Origin: Cohaesibacter marisflavi | GTDB lineage: Bacteria > Pseudomonadota > Alphaproteobacteria > Rhizobiales > Cohaesibacteraceae | NCBI RefSeq assembly: GCF_900115225.1 | Contig: NZ_FOVR01000002.1 | Span: 1 to 64,000, forward strand | Length of the DNA: 64,000 bases | Direction: 5' to 3' | Shown here: piece after piece, positions 18,378-26,503 of the stretch | Layout of the letters: every line of letters begins with the position of its first letter | How positions within the stretch are numbered: position 1 is the first letter of the stretch | The notes under the pieces: generated by a model | The model's input: only the letters and a program-made list of their open reading frames with translations | Databases searched by the model: none | Told to the model about the DNA's origin: nothing | Translations under genes and position numbers: made by a program

Positions 18378-18830
18378 ATGTCACACAGTGCAACAGCCAA
18401 ATCATCTTGGAAGGGTTCTCATGTAGCTCTGATGATACTTGGCTTTATTCTCTTCTGGCCGCTTGGTCTTGCAATGTTGGCCTATATTATCTGGGGTGAT
18501 GAAATGCGTGAAATGTTCAAGGACTTCAAGACGAGAATAGACCGCGAATTCAAAGGCTCAGGCTGTGGCCATCGTCATCGTCACCGTTCCCATGGGTTTG
18601 AAAGAACCGGCAACGTGGCTTTTGATGAATACCGCAAGGCAGAGCTGGAGCGACTGGAAGAACAGCGCCGCAAACTGGAAGCGCAGAAAGAAGAATTCGA
18701 AGAGTTTCTGGCCGAACTGCATCGTGCCAAAGACAAGGAAGAATTCGATCGCTTCATGGCAGCGCGCCACAATGCCAACCAATATGGCCCGGCAGGCGGG
18801 TCCGGTTCGGACAATCCGTATCAAGGCTAA
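18378..18830 (+). CDS. DUF2852 small membrane protein
   Basis: This 150-residue protein of the DUF2852 family is common in Hyphomicrobiales and of unknown function. A single hydrophobic segment near the N-terminus (VALMILGFILFWPLGLAMLA) is followed by a His-rich patch (CGHRHRHRSHG) and a strongly charged helix likely to form a coiled coil (AELERLEEQRRKLEAQKEEF). ATG 18378 is supported by AAGGAAG just upstream; the frame extends ten codons further back. It is monocistronic, with a strong terminator immediately behind it. I do not assign a function. Confidence 0.82.
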   Translation: MSHSATAKSSWKGSHVALMILGFILFWPLGLAMLAYIIWGDEMREMFKDFKTRIDREFKGSGCGHRHRHRSHGFERTGNVAFDEYRKAELERLEEQRRKLEAQKEEFEEFLAELHRAKDKEEFDRFMAARHNANQYGPAGGSGSDNPYQG

Positions 18831-18854
18831 TAGCTTCAAGACCGGAAGCAACGA

Positions 18855-18880
18855 AGCGGGACAATGGTCCCGCTTTTTTG
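18855..18880 (+). terminator. Intrinsic terminator of the DUF2852 gene
   Basis: A perfect 8-bp stem, AGCGGGAC / GTCCCGCT, with a 4-base loop is followed by a run of T. Confidence 0.88.
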
Positions 18881-18991
18881 TTGATGCATCGATTTTGTTC
18901 ATCAGACCTATCTATAAATCCCTACTTGCAATTTTCGCGGATTTCCCCCATTTTAGCGCAGCTCAGCCCAGGTGTCCTGAGGTGAGCCTTG

Positions 18992-19168
18992 TTCTCGGGG
19001 CGGGGTGAAAGTCCCCACCGGCGGTGAAAGAGGGGTGTTAACGCAGTGCGACAACCCGCTCTTGCAGCCCGCGAGCGCGTTTGGAAGGTGGCTCATGGTC
19101 TCTTTCGAACGGTCAGCAGATCTGGTGCCATTCCAGAGCCGACGGTAACAGTCCGGATGAAAGAGAAC
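18992..19168 (+). ncRNA. FMN riboswitch (RFN element)
   Basis: The RFN core blocks occur in order. CGGGGCGGGGTGAAAGTCCC begins the element and ACCGGCGGT follows. A variable arm precedes AGCCCGCGAGC. Then come GGTCAGCAGATCTGGTG, CATTCCAGAGCCGACGGT and CAGTCCGGATGAAAGAGAAC. This is the conserved six-helix FMN aptamer. It lies upstream of a riboflavin transporter gene rather than rib biosynthesis genes, and is expected to shut that gene off when FMN is plentiful. Confidence 0.95.
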
Positions 19169-19186
19169 GTGACAAAAGCATGTTTC

Positions 19187-19244
19187 ATCAGGAGGCTCTC
19201 CCGGTGAGATAAGGCTTAGCTGTCCGTGCGTCCTGATTCTTTTG
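19187..19244 (+). promoter_or_regulatory. Candidate expression platform of the FMN riboswitch
   Basis: ATCAGGA (19187-19193) can pair with TCCTGAT (19231-19237), which is followed by TCTTTT. This is a plausible long-loop terminator between the aptamer and the ribN start at 19297. A translational mechanism is not excluded. Confidence 0.45.
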
Positions 19245-19296
19245 GCTTTGGTTCACTCATCCGCAATGGATGAGGGATCTGTTTTAGGTATGCGAA

Positions 19297-20205
19297 ATGA
19301 ATCAGATTTCCCAATCTACCAACGCGGCGACCGTGCCACTGATGCGCTCAGGCGCGGTGTGGGGCGCCATCTATATGGTTCTGGCTGGTCTTGCCTTTGC
19401 CCTCGTCAATCTCTCAACGCAATATCTGACGATGAAGCTGGGCGTCAGCTCGCTGATCGTCGCTTTCGGGCAATATTTCATTGCCTTTTTCTTCAGTTTG
19501 CCATGGTTGCTCAAAGTTGGTCTCAAAGCGGCTCGTACCAATCAGGTGGGCAAGCATGTAGTGCGCGTGGTGTTCGCCGTGCTGGGCACCCAAGCCTGGA
19601 CAGCGGGGTTGGCTTATGTGCCCATCTGGCAGGCCATCGCCCTGATCATGACATCGCCGTTCTTTGTTACTCTCGGGGCCTATATCTTCCTGCATGAAAA
19701 GGTCGGACCTCATCGATTGGCCGCGACCATCGTGGGCTTTGTTGGTGGCATGATCATTCTGGCACCGTGGTCCGATGCCTTCTCCCTGCACGCGCTTTGG
19801 CCGGTTGTGGCGGCTGCCTTCTGGGCTGCGACCTCTGTCATGACCAAGACGCTCACCGATGACGAGGCGCCCGAAACTGTGACCATCTATCTGCTCTTGC
19901 TTATGAGCCCGGTCAATGCCTTCATGTTGCTGGGTAGTGATCTGGTGATGCCTTCCATGCTGGCTTTGGGCGTCATCGTGCTTTCCGGCCTGCTGGTTTA
20001 TCTGGCTCAGCTCTTGTGCGCTCGGGCCTATGCGATCGCGGATGCGGCTTATGTGCAGCCATTTGACCATGTCAAACTGGCCTTCAACGTGCTGTTTGGC
20101 TGGGTGGTCTTCGGCTTTGCGCCGGTTGGCCAGTTCTGGCTGGGGGCTTTACTCATTCTGGCGGCCTCCTTCTATATCCTCAGGCGCGAAGCGCGAGACT
20201 ATTAA
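19297..20205 (+). CDS. ribN: RibN-type riboflavin transporter (DMT/EamA family)
   Basis: This 302-residue inner-membrane transporter of the drug/metabolite (EamA) superfamily has ten predicted helices in two EamA repeats (roughly 20-155 and 165-298). The DMT label follows from the sequence. The riboflavin role rests on the FMN riboswitch directly upstream, an arrangement known for RibN importers of Rhizobium and other proteobacteria. The leader of about 130 bases between aptamer and ATG carries no other gene; a frame beginning at 19242 is a shadow. A strong terminator follows, so the unit is monocistronic. The direction is import of riboflavin by homology and regulation. Confidence 0.83.
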   Translation: MNQISQSTNAATVPLMRSGAVWGAIYMVLAGLAFALVNLSTQYLTMKLGVSSLIVAFGQYFIAFFFSLPWLLKVGLKAARTNQVGKHVVRVVFAVLGTQAWTAGLAYVPIWQAIALIMTSPFFVTLGAYIFLHEKVGPHRLAATIVGFVGGMIILAPWSDAFSLHALWPVVAAAFWAATSVMTKTLTDDEAPETVTIYLLLLMSPVNAFMLLGSDLVMPSMLALGVIVLSGLLVYLAQLLCARAYAIADAAYVQPFDHVKLAFNVLFGWVVFGFAPVGQFWLGALLILAASFYILRREARDY

Positions 20206-20277
20206 GCCGACAGAGCCCCAAACAGGCCCAGACAGGTTTTGGCTTGCAAGCAAAGACGAGTGATACAAGATGCAACG

Positions 20278-20302
20278 AAGGGGCCTGTGTGGCCCCTTTT
20301 TT
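20278..20302 (+). terminator. Intrinsic terminator of ribN
   Basis: AAGGGGCC (20278-20285) and GGCCCCTT (20291-20298) form a perfect stem with a 5-base loop followed by TTTT. Confidence 0.88.
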
Positions 20303-20366
20303 CTTTTCATGGACATGATTCTTCAATAAAAACAGGAGCAGTAGATAGCATCAAAGGAGGTGCGAC

Positions 20367-22364
20367 ATGGCCCGTAGCGACCAGAAAAATACAGACCTGC
20401 TTCTGCGTAGCAAATGGATTGATGACAACAGCAAAACCGGACAGATGGTGCTGAGCCTGCTCGCCCCGCCGGATGCGGCCTTTCCGGCCACTGTGCGTCT
20501 GGCCTATACGGCAATCACTCGCATCCCGCCTGAAACCGAGCTGATCGGCGCTCACTATATTGCACGCACGGCCAACTATCATGAGCTGCAGCCTCTTGCG
20601 CCCCTCAAGGCAGGCCCAGATGGGTTGTTGTGGCAGATCACGATCCCTGTGCTTTCTCACAAGCCGAACCACTGCACCGACGGGCCGTCCTCGGCCTTCC
20701 TGATTCTGCCGGATAACAGCACCATCGATATCGATTGCGACCCCTTGCGCCCCGAGAATGAGACTGCTGAGGGCAGTGATGAACAAGCGGATGTCGCGAC
20801 AAAGGCAGAACCCTCCTCACAGACCGCTCCAACCGCACCCATGTTGGCCATGCTGCCAATGCCCAATCAAAGCTCGGTAGCTGCATGGCGCGAGGCTGCA
20901 CCCTCAGCTTTTGCGCTGGATGAGTCTCTGAAAGATGTCGGCGACAGAGTGAACGCGCTTTACATCAGGCTCTTTGGCGAAAAGCCCCCCTTTGGTGAAG
21001 CGTCCTCCAGCATCACGCTGCGCCTTGCCACTGATGGCGGGCAGAGGGCAAAAGATGACGCGCGGGCAGGGGCCTACAGGCTGACTTTCTCGGACAAGGA
21101 GATTGTCATCAACGCCGATGACAAGGGGATCTTCTATGCTCTCATAGCCCTCGCCCAAATCTGGCGCGGGGCGCAAAAGGAGCCAGCGCTGTTCGCGTTC
21201 CCCGCCAGTGGTACGATTGAAGATTGGCCGAGCCATGATTGGCGGGGCATGCATCTGGATGTCTCACGCCAATTCTATAGCGCAGAAACCGTAACGGCCT
21301 TTCTGGATTGTCTTGCGTGGCATCGGCTGAACCGTTTCCATTGGCATTTGACCGATGACGAGGGCTGGCGGTTGGAAAGCAAAATCTATCCGCACCTGAC
21401 CGAGATTGGCGCGTGGCGCGGCCATGGGCTGGCGCTTTTGCCCCAGCATGGGTCAGGGGCTGCGCGCTATGGCGGCTTTTACACGCAAGAGCAGGTGCGA
21501 GATATTCTGGCCCATGCAGCAAGCCTACAGATCGACGTCATGCCTGAGGTGGATGTGCCGGGCCATTGCCACGCGGCCATGATGGCTCTGCCAGAGCTGA
21601 TTGACCCCAGCGCCATGCAGGGCAACGCCTCGGTGCAGGGCTATGTCAACAATGCCCTCAATCCCGGCCTTGGAGCGACATGGCTGTTTCTGGAATCCAT
21701 CTTCGGCGAGTTGGCGGATCTCTTCCCTGGTGCCTGCGTCCATATCGGCGGCGATGAAGTTCCCCATGGTGCGTGGGTTGGCTCGCGTGGCGCCAACAGT
21801 TGGGCAAAGGCCAAGGGGCTGCTGGATACCGATGGCAAGCCGGACAGCATGAAGATGCAGGCCGCTATTTTGCGTTTTGTGGTCAACCGTCTGGAGGACG
21901 CAGGCAAGGTGCCGTTCGCGTGGCAGGAAGCGGCCAAGGGCGGAGGCGTCGACCCAGAAAAGGTCACCCTGATGGCTTGGATGAATGCTCAGAGCGCTCG
22001 CGATCTGACCGATCAGGGCTATCGGGTCGTCATGTGCCCGGGCGAGGTTTACTATCTCGATATGGCCCAATCGACCAATTGGCAGGAGCCGGGCTTGAGC
22101 TGGGCTGGCACGTCGAGTCCGGCCGATACCTATCAGTTTGATGCGCAGGCATCTTTGGGCAAGAACAAAGATTTGCTTGTCGGCATTCAGGGCGGGATCT
22201 GGAGCGAAAATCTGATCAGCCGAGCCCGCTTCAATCATATGGTCTTCCCGCGTCTCTCAGCCATTGCTGAAAGCGCATGGACACTGCCAAAGCATAAGCA
22301 ATGGTCAAGCTTTGAAGCGCGTCAGCGCCTCATGCCAACCCTGCCTGAAACAATCAAGGCATAG
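20367..22364 (+). CDS. Family 20 glycoside hydrolase (beta-N-acetylhexosaminidase)
   Basis: This 665-residue GH20 enzyme releases terminal GlcNAc/GalNAc from chitin-type or peptidoglycan-derived oligosaccharides. A beta-rich N-terminal half, including a GH20b-like domain at about 170-285, precedes the TIM barrel. The barrel starts DWRGMHLDVSRQFY, with WHLTDDEGWRLE and MPEVDVPGHCHAA. The substrate-assisted catalytic pair is Asp463-Glu464 in HIGGDEVPHG. A very strong ribosome site (AAAGGAGG) precedes ATG 20367. There is no signal peptide or lipobox, so it appears to act in the cytoplasm on imported sugars, unlike most GH20 enzymes. No transporter lies beside it. Confidence 0.88.
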   Translation: MARSDQKNTDLLLRSKWIDDNSKTGQMVLSLLAPPDAAFPATVRLAYTAITRIPPETELIGAHYIARTANYHELQPLAPLKAGPDGLLWQITIPVLSHKPNHCTDGPSSAFLILPDNSTIDIDCDPLRPENETAEGSDEQADVATKAEPSSQTAPTAPMLAMLPMPNQSSVAAWREAAPSAFALDESLKDVGDRVNALYIRLFGEKPPFGEASSSITLRLATDGGQRAKDDARAGAYRLTFSDKEIVINADDKGIFYALIALAQIWRGAQKEPALFAFPASGTIEDWPSHDWRGMHLDVSRQFYSAETVTAFLDCLAWHRLNRFHWHLTDDEGWRLESKIYPHLTEIGAWRGHGLALLPQHGSGAARYGGFYTQEQVRDILAHAASLQIDVMPEVDVPGHCHAAMMALPELIDPSAMQGNASVQGYVNNALNPGLGATWLFLESIFGELADLFPGACVHIGGDEVPHGAWVGSRGANSWAKAKGLLDTDGKPDSMKMQAAILRFVVNRLEDAGKVPFAWQEAAKGGGVDPEKVTLMAWMNAQSARDLTDQGYRVVMCPGEVYYLDMAQSTNWQEPGLSWAGTSSPADTYQFDAQASLGKNKDLLVGIQGGIWSENLISRARFNHMVFPRLSAIAESAWTLPKHKQWSSFEARQRLMPTLPETIKA

Positions 22365-22403
22365 GGCATGTCATAGATCGGGCAGCCAATAGCCTTTGCA
22401 AGC

Positions 22404-23378
22404 TTACGCCCTGCGGTTGGCTTCATATTGCCCGCCGGGCCGATAGGACCAGAGATAAGAGGGGATAACGGCCTCAATGGCCAGTGGCGTGATGCCGATC
22501 CCCTCAAAGGTCCGGTGTTCCAGACTGGCCTGCTCGGAAACCACATTGTCGCTCTTGAGCAATGTCACCTGATCCCGCGTCAAAGCCGGCTTCATGGGCA
22601 ATTTCTCGAAAAACCATCCCATGGTCGAAGCCATCCAGAAAGGCAATGGCAGCAACAGCCGTTTACGGTGAATTTCATCCAGTGTCATGGCGAGAAGCTG
22701 TTTGAAGCTTTTGATTTCCGGCCCACCTAGCTCATAGGTCGCACCCGCGTCAAGATATCCCTTGACTCCCAGCGCAATCACCTGAGCCACATCGCCCACG
22801 AAGGCGGGCTGGAACTGGGTGTCTCCACCACCCACAAGAGGCAGGAAGGGCGACAGCTTCGCCATGGAAGCGAACTTGTTGAAGAAGTCATCTTCCGGGC
22901 CGAACAACAGCGATGGGCGAACGATAATGGCGTCTGGCAGGGCGCTGAGTACTGCTTGCTCGCCCTTTGCCTTGCTACTGGCATAGGCGGAGGGCGAATT
23001 GATATCAGCCCCGATCGCAGAAATCTGCACCATGCGATCGATGCCTGCCTTTGCGGTCTCCTCGGCAATCACCTTGGCACCAAGATGGTGCAGCCCGTCA
23101 AAGGTGGCCTTGCCCGTTTCATAAAGAATCCCGACCAGATTGACGACAGCATCACTGCCCTCAATCGCGTGCGCCACAGAAGCCGGGTCGCGCAAATTGG
23201 CCTGTATCGGCATGATTTGTCCCACGGTGCCCAGCGGCTGGAGAAAGCCTGCGAGGTCTGGGCGACGGACCGCGACCCGAATGCGATACCCCTCATTGGC
23301 CAGCGCCCGCACCACATGGCGCCCCAAAAACCCTGAGCCACCAAAAACTGTAACAATTTTTCCTGCCTGACCGGTCAT
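22404..23378 (-). CDS. Complex I NDUFA9-family NAD(P)-binding protein
   Basis: This 324-residue extended short-chain dehydrogenase fold is of the NDUFA9 subfamily. The N-terminal Rossmann motif is GGSGFLGRHVVRAL. The active-site region is atypical (ISAIGADINSPSAYASSKAKGE, with Tyr and Lys four apart), followed by VRPSLLFGPEDDFFN and a C-terminal helical part. ATG 23378 follows an AGGAGA ribosome site; the longer frame to 23510 lacks one. In alphaproteobacteria such proteins are accessory to respiratory complex I or related to ubiquinone and lipid metabolism. No nuo genes are nearby, so its role here is open. Confidence 0.82.
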   Translation of the reverse strand: MTGQAGKIVTVFGGSGFLGRHVVRALANEGYRIRVAVRRPDLAGFLQPLGTVGQIMPIQANLRDPASVAHAIEGSDAVVNLVGILYETGKATFDGLHHLGAKVIAEETAKAGIDRMVQISAIGADINSPSAYASSKAKGEQAVLSALPDAIIVRPSLLFGPEDDFFNKFASMAKLSPFLPLVGGGDTQFQPAFVGDVAQVIALGVKGYLDAGATYELGGPEIKSFKQLLAMTLDEIHRKRLLLPLPFWMASTMGWFFEKLPMKPALTRDQVTLLKSDNVVSEQASLEHRTFEGIGITPLAIEAVIPSYLWSYRPGGQYEANRRA

Positions 23379-23628
23379 GGTGCTTTCTCCTGATTTGGGC
23401 TTTATACGCAAGCGATTGTGGCCGTATCCACCCATCGCAAGGAACTTGCTGCAACCTACTGTGTTTCTATACGAAAATCCACGCACATACATCTGGGCAT
23501 AAGTCGACATCTGTGATTTTTCCCCGCGCGAGTAGGGGCAAGATCATCATCTGATCGGACTTTTTCACCGTTCCAAACGAAAATAAACAGGAATGATGTG
23601 AATTGTGCATTTTTTCAAAATCTATGCG

Positions 23629-23657
23629 TTGACAATAGCATGCAGGAGCCGTAAATA
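23629..23657 (+). promoter_or_regulatory. Promoter of tRNA-Leu
   Basis: Consensus TTGACA (23629-23634), a 17-base spacer and TAAATA (23652-23657) place the transcript start about ten bases before the tRNA. Confidence 0.7.
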
Positions 23658-23675
23658 CCCCCTCACACCTTAAGT

Positions 23676-23762
23676 GCCCAGGTGGCGGAACTGGTAGACG
23701 CGCTAGCTTCAGGTGCTAGTTTCTGTATGGAAGTGGAGGTTCGAGTCCTCTCCTGGGCACCA
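23676..23762 (+). tRNA. tRNA-Leu (anticodon CAG)
   Basis: This 87-base class II tRNA has acceptor arm GCCCAGG / CCTGGGC with encoded ACCA. The D-arm contains the usual GG, the anticodon loop is TTCAGGT (anticodon CAG), the variable arm is long, and the T-loop is TTCGAGT. Its 3' end is the likely attachment site of the integrase remnant that follows. Confidence 0.95.
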
Positions 23763-23824
23763 TTCATCCTTAAAATTGAATGGTAGAAAAGAGCAAAGCT
23801 CTTTCAATGGCTTGGTTGTCACCC

Positions 23825-23847
23825 GGTGGTACAAACGGGTGGTACAA
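23825..23847 (+). repeat. Tandem 13-base-spaced direct repeat next to the integrase remnant
   Basis: GGTGGTACAA occurs at 23825-23834 and again at 23838-23847, just downstream of tRNA-Leu. It may be a former recombinase arm site, or a small tandem duplication at the 5' end of the integrase gene. Confidence 0.45.
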
Positions 23848-23857
23848 TGGTCCTCTC

Positions 23858-24036
23858 AATACCCACCCTTTCAAGCATCCAAAGACCGGCATTTACGACT
23901 ATCGCAAGGTCGTTCCAGAGCCTCTCGGTGCGTTGTCAGGAAACGAAAAGAGAAACGATCCCTCAAGACAAAAGATCCCCAGATAGTCAAGCAGAGGCAT
24001 ATTGAAGTGTCTCTGGAGATCGAGCACCATTGGGCG
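23858..24036 (+). pseudogene. Tyrosine-recombinase (phage-type integrase) remnant, frameshifted and truncated
   Basis: Read across two frames this stretch gives the N-terminus of a tRNA-targeting integrase. One frame has THPFKHPKTGIYDYRKVVPE and then PLGALSG. From about 23942 a second frame continues KRKEKRSLKTKDPQIVKQRH and IEVSLEIEHHWAA. A one-base loss in GGAAAC (23939-23945) joins the two. Homologues run a further 300 or more residues with the catalytic Arg-His-Tyr region, which is wholly absent: similarity stops by about 24036 and a leftward terminator follows. Position 100 bases behind tRNA-Leu is typical for island integrases. It is non-functional. The family call rests on the recognisable motif pattern and was not confirmed by a search. 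Confidence 0.7.
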
Positions 24037-24063
24037 GCGGGGGCTTCAAATCCGCAGATGACA

Positions 24064-24099
24064 AGAAAAGCCCGCAAGAGGGTATCTCACGGGCTTTGA
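24064..24099 (-). terminator. Intrinsic terminator of the peptide-importer/DUF1684 operon
   Basis: Read leftward, AAAGCCCG (24097-24090) pairs with CGGGCTTT (24074-24067), followed by TCTT. It lies just past the DUF1684 stop codon. Confidence 0.65.
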
Positions 24100-24130
24100 T
24101 CGAAACACTATCCGAAACACCGTTAGCTAA

Positions 24131-24913
24131 TCAGATGCGACGTTCGCCTGCTTCAATGCGCACGGGGAAAAGATTCTCGCGCGGCGGCAGCGGGCAGACG
24201 GCATGGTGGGTGAAGGCACAAGGCGGATTGATCGCCCGGTTAAAGTCAATCACGACGCTATCTTCAGTCACCTCTTCGCCGAAGATGAAACGGGACTTTT
24301 CATAGGTGTCATCCATGGACGTCAGGTCGCGGATTACAAATTGCGGTCGATCAGCGGTGCCATAGGTGGAGAGCAGCGCCATCTGATGACCGGCGAATTC
24401 AAACTTCGCCACATGCGTGACCGGCACCTTGACCGGCAACCCGATGATGGTGTCCAGCGTCAGGTCCATCGGCTCGGGCAGCTTTTCCCAGCGCGCGGTG
24501 ATTCTGAGGGCAGGATCCAGCGGGAAAAACTCAATACCAACGGGCTGCTGGCGTTTTTCTGACTCCTTGTCACGAATACGAAGGGCACGCAGCTCGTTGC
24601 TGACAGTGATCTCGAGAAGGAAGCGATCACACTCCCACGAGAAGGTTCCTGCGGCCCGATCAAGCGCGATGGCTTCGCCAGCTGTTGGCTCGAACAGCCC
24701 GGTATCATCGCCATTGAAGGTCAGCGTACCAAGGCTTTCTGGGCCAACGGGCAGCTGAATATCATTGGTCAGGCCTTTGCCTATGGTCAGCTTGCCCGGC
24801 GTCAGCCACCAACGGCCAACCAGATTGAGCCAGCCATTTTCGGCTGTGAGCTTGTCCATGCGGGTTTTGAACCATGCCTCATGGGCGGCTTTGAAGTCTG
24901 ATGAAACTGTCAT
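24131..24913 (-). CDS. DUF1684 protein
   Basis: This 260-residue soluble protein of the DUF1684 family is of unknown biochemical function. The N-terminal helix with GWLNLVGRWWLTPG and the C-terminal signature DFNRAINPPCAFT, then CPLPPRENLFPVRIEAGE, are characteristic. ATG 24913 is supported by AAGGAACG upstream. It is the last gene of the peptide-importer operon, 28 bases after the second ATPase. Conserved Cys and Asn in the PPCAFT motif suggest a bound ligand or enzymatic site, but no reaction can be assigned. The context hints at a role with an imported peptide or related compound. Confidence 0.85.
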   Translation of the reverse strand: MTVSSDFKAAHEAWFKTRMDKLTAENGWLNLVGRWWLTPGKLTIGKGLTNDIQLPVGPESLGTLTFNGDDTGLFEPTAGEAIALDRAAGTFSWECDRFLLEITVSNELRALRIRDKESEKRQQPVGIEFFPLDPALRITARWEKLPEPMDLTLDTIIGLPVKVPVTHVAKFEFAGHQMALLSTYGTADRPQFVIRDLTSMDDTYEKSRFIFGEEVTEDSVVIDFNRAINPPCAFTHHAVCPLPPRENLFPVRIEAGERRI

Positions 24914-24941
24914 CGTCGTTCCTTTCTTATCATTCTTGTTA

Positions 24942-25694
24942 TCAGGAGCCAGCTGGCATGCGGGGGATGCTGGCAAGCAGACTTTGCGTGTAGGGATGCT
25001 TTGGAGCGCGCAGGATATCGTTGGTCAACCCCGCTTCGACGATGCGGCCCTTATCAAGCACGACGATCTGATCGCAAAGCGCTGCGACAACGCCCATGTC
25101 ATGGGAAACGAAGACCATCGTCATTGCTTCGGAGATTTCCTCGAACAGATCTACCACGCGGATGCGGGTGGAGAGATCGAGCGCGCTCACGGCCTCGTCA
25201 GCCAAAACCAGATCTGGGCGCGCAACGATGGCCCGTGCAATGGCGATACGCTGGCGCTGGCCCCCGGAAAACTGGTGCGGATAGCGTTCAAGGCTGTCTG
25301 GTGCCAGGCCGACGGCCGTGATGGCTTTTGTTGCCATCTGTCGATGATCGCCGGGAATCTTGAGCGCGCGAAGAGGCTCCGTGATGATGCGCAGAATGCG
25401 ATGGGAAGGATCAAGCGAAGAGTAGGGGTCTTGAAACACCGCCTGCACCCGTTTGCGATAGCTACGCATGTAGCCTGAACTGCGAGCCTCCAACGGCGCA
25501 CCATCAAATAGAATGCGGCCCTTCTGCGGGCTATCAAGGCCAAGCAGAAGGCGCAACAGGGTTGATTTGCCCGATCCGCTTTCTCCCACCAGTCCAACAT
25601 TGGCCCCGCGCGGGACTGTGAAGGATATGTCCTCCAGCACTGGTTTTCCGGAGCGGTAGGAAAAGCCTACATTTTCAACACTGAGCAACGTCAT
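24942..25694 (-). CDS. Peptide ABC importer ATPase, DppF/OppF type
   Basis: This 250-residue cytoplasmic ATPase has Walker [16 protein letters not shown]-loop VFQDPYSSLDP, signature FSGGQRQRIAIARA, Walker B VLADEAVSALD and switch FVSHDMG. The QDPYSSL motif and C-terminal KHPYTQSLLA are typical of dipeptide/oligopeptide (nickel/peptide) importers. It overlaps the partner ATPase by 4 bases. A single operon runs leftward: binding protein, two permeases, two ATPases, DUF1684. Confidence 0.9.
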   Translation of the reverse strand: MTLLSVENVGFSYRSGKPVLEDISFTVPRGANVGLVGESGSGKSTLLRLLLGLDSPQKGRILFDGAPLEARSSGYMRSYRKRVQAVFQDPYSSLDPSHRILRIITEPLRALKIPGDHRQMATKAITAVGLAPDSLERYPHQFSGGQRQRIAIARAIVARPDLVLADEAVSALDLSTRIRVVDLFEEISEAMTMVFVSHDMGVVAALCDQIVVLDKGRIVEAGLTNDILRAPKHPYTQSLLASIPRMPAGS

Positions 25695-26503
25695 GAACGA
25701 CCCTCCAGAGCGGCATCGAAGCGGTGGGCCGCATCGACCAGAGTTTGGGTGTAGGAATCCTTGGGTGCCGTCAGAACATCAGCCGCCAGGCCGCTTTCTA
25801 CGCATGCGCCATTGCGCATGACCATGACACGCTCTACCATCTGCCCAACGACGGCAAGATCGTGGCTGATGAACATCAGGGCAATGCCCAACTCGTCGAC
25901 CAGAGAGGTCAACAGCTTGATGATCTGGTCCTGCGTGGTCACATCGAGGGCTGTGGTCGGCTCATCGGCGATCAGCAGCTTGGGGCGGCAGGCAAGAGCC
26001 ATGGCAATCGCCACACGCTGGCGCTGGCCACCGGAGACTTCATGCGGATAGGCTCGCACAAGCCGCTCCGGATCGGGAAGGCGCACCTGATCGATCAGAT
26101 CTCGCATATGCCTGTTGACCTCGGCGCGTCCGCTGGGTTTGCCTTCACGACGCAAACGACGGCGCAAGGGCAGGGCAATCTGCTTGCCTAATGGCATCAG
26201 CGGATCAAGGGCTGTCAGTGGCTCCTGAAAAACGGTTGCGACGGCATCGCCGCGCAGGCTGTCGAGCTGTTTGCCTGGCGCGCCGACAATCTCTTGCCCG
26301 TCCAGAATAATCCGCCCGCTGGGTTTGATGGATGGTGGCAAAAGTCCGGATACTGCCAGCGACGTCAGCGATTTGCCCGACCCGCTTTCGCCAATCAGGC
26401 CAAACCGTTCGCCGGGGGCGATGGTAAAGGACAAGTTCTTGACCAGCCCCTTGTCGGCGGTTGAAAGGGAAAGATTTTGTACTGAGAGAAGATCTTGCGT
26501 CAT
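25691..26503 (-). CDS. Peptide ABC importer ATPase, DppD/OppD type
   Basis: This 270-residue ATPase has Walker A GESGSGKSLTSLAV, Q-loop VFQEPLTALDPL, signature [14 protein letters not shown], Walker B LLIADEPTTALD and switch FISHDLAVV. It is the usual first ATPase of peptide importers and overlaps both neighbours by 4 bases. The Cys-rich C-terminal iron-sulphur-like extension seen in OppD/DppD of enterics is not evident; the protein ends after a short tail. Confidence 0.9.
   Translation of the reverse strand: MTQDLLSVQNLSLSTADKGLVKNLSFTIAPGERFGLIGESGSGKSLTSLAVSGLLPPSIKPSGRIILDGQEIVGAPGKQLDSLRGDAVATVFQEPLTALDPLMPLGKQIALPLRRRLRREGKPSGRAEVNRHMRDLIDQVRLPDPERLVRAYPHEVSGGQRQRVAIAMALACRPKLLIADEPTTALDVTTQDQIIKLLTSLVDELGIALMFISHDLAVVGQMVERVMVMRNGACVESGLAADVLTAPKDSYTQTLVDAAHRFDAALEGRS

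Noticed and set aside
18155-18400. 81-codon leftward frame in the actS/DUF2852 gap
   Set aside because: Overlaps the ribosome site and start of the DUF2852 gene, sits in AT-rich sequence and resembles nothing known.
19242-19697. 151-codon frame overlapping ribN
   Set aside because: Shifted-frame shadow; ribN has clear transporter helices and lies under the riboswitch.
23713-24099. 128-codon frame starting inside tRNA-Leu
   Set aside because: Reads through the tRNA and only its middle part resembles an integrase; treated as part of the frameshifted pseudogene.
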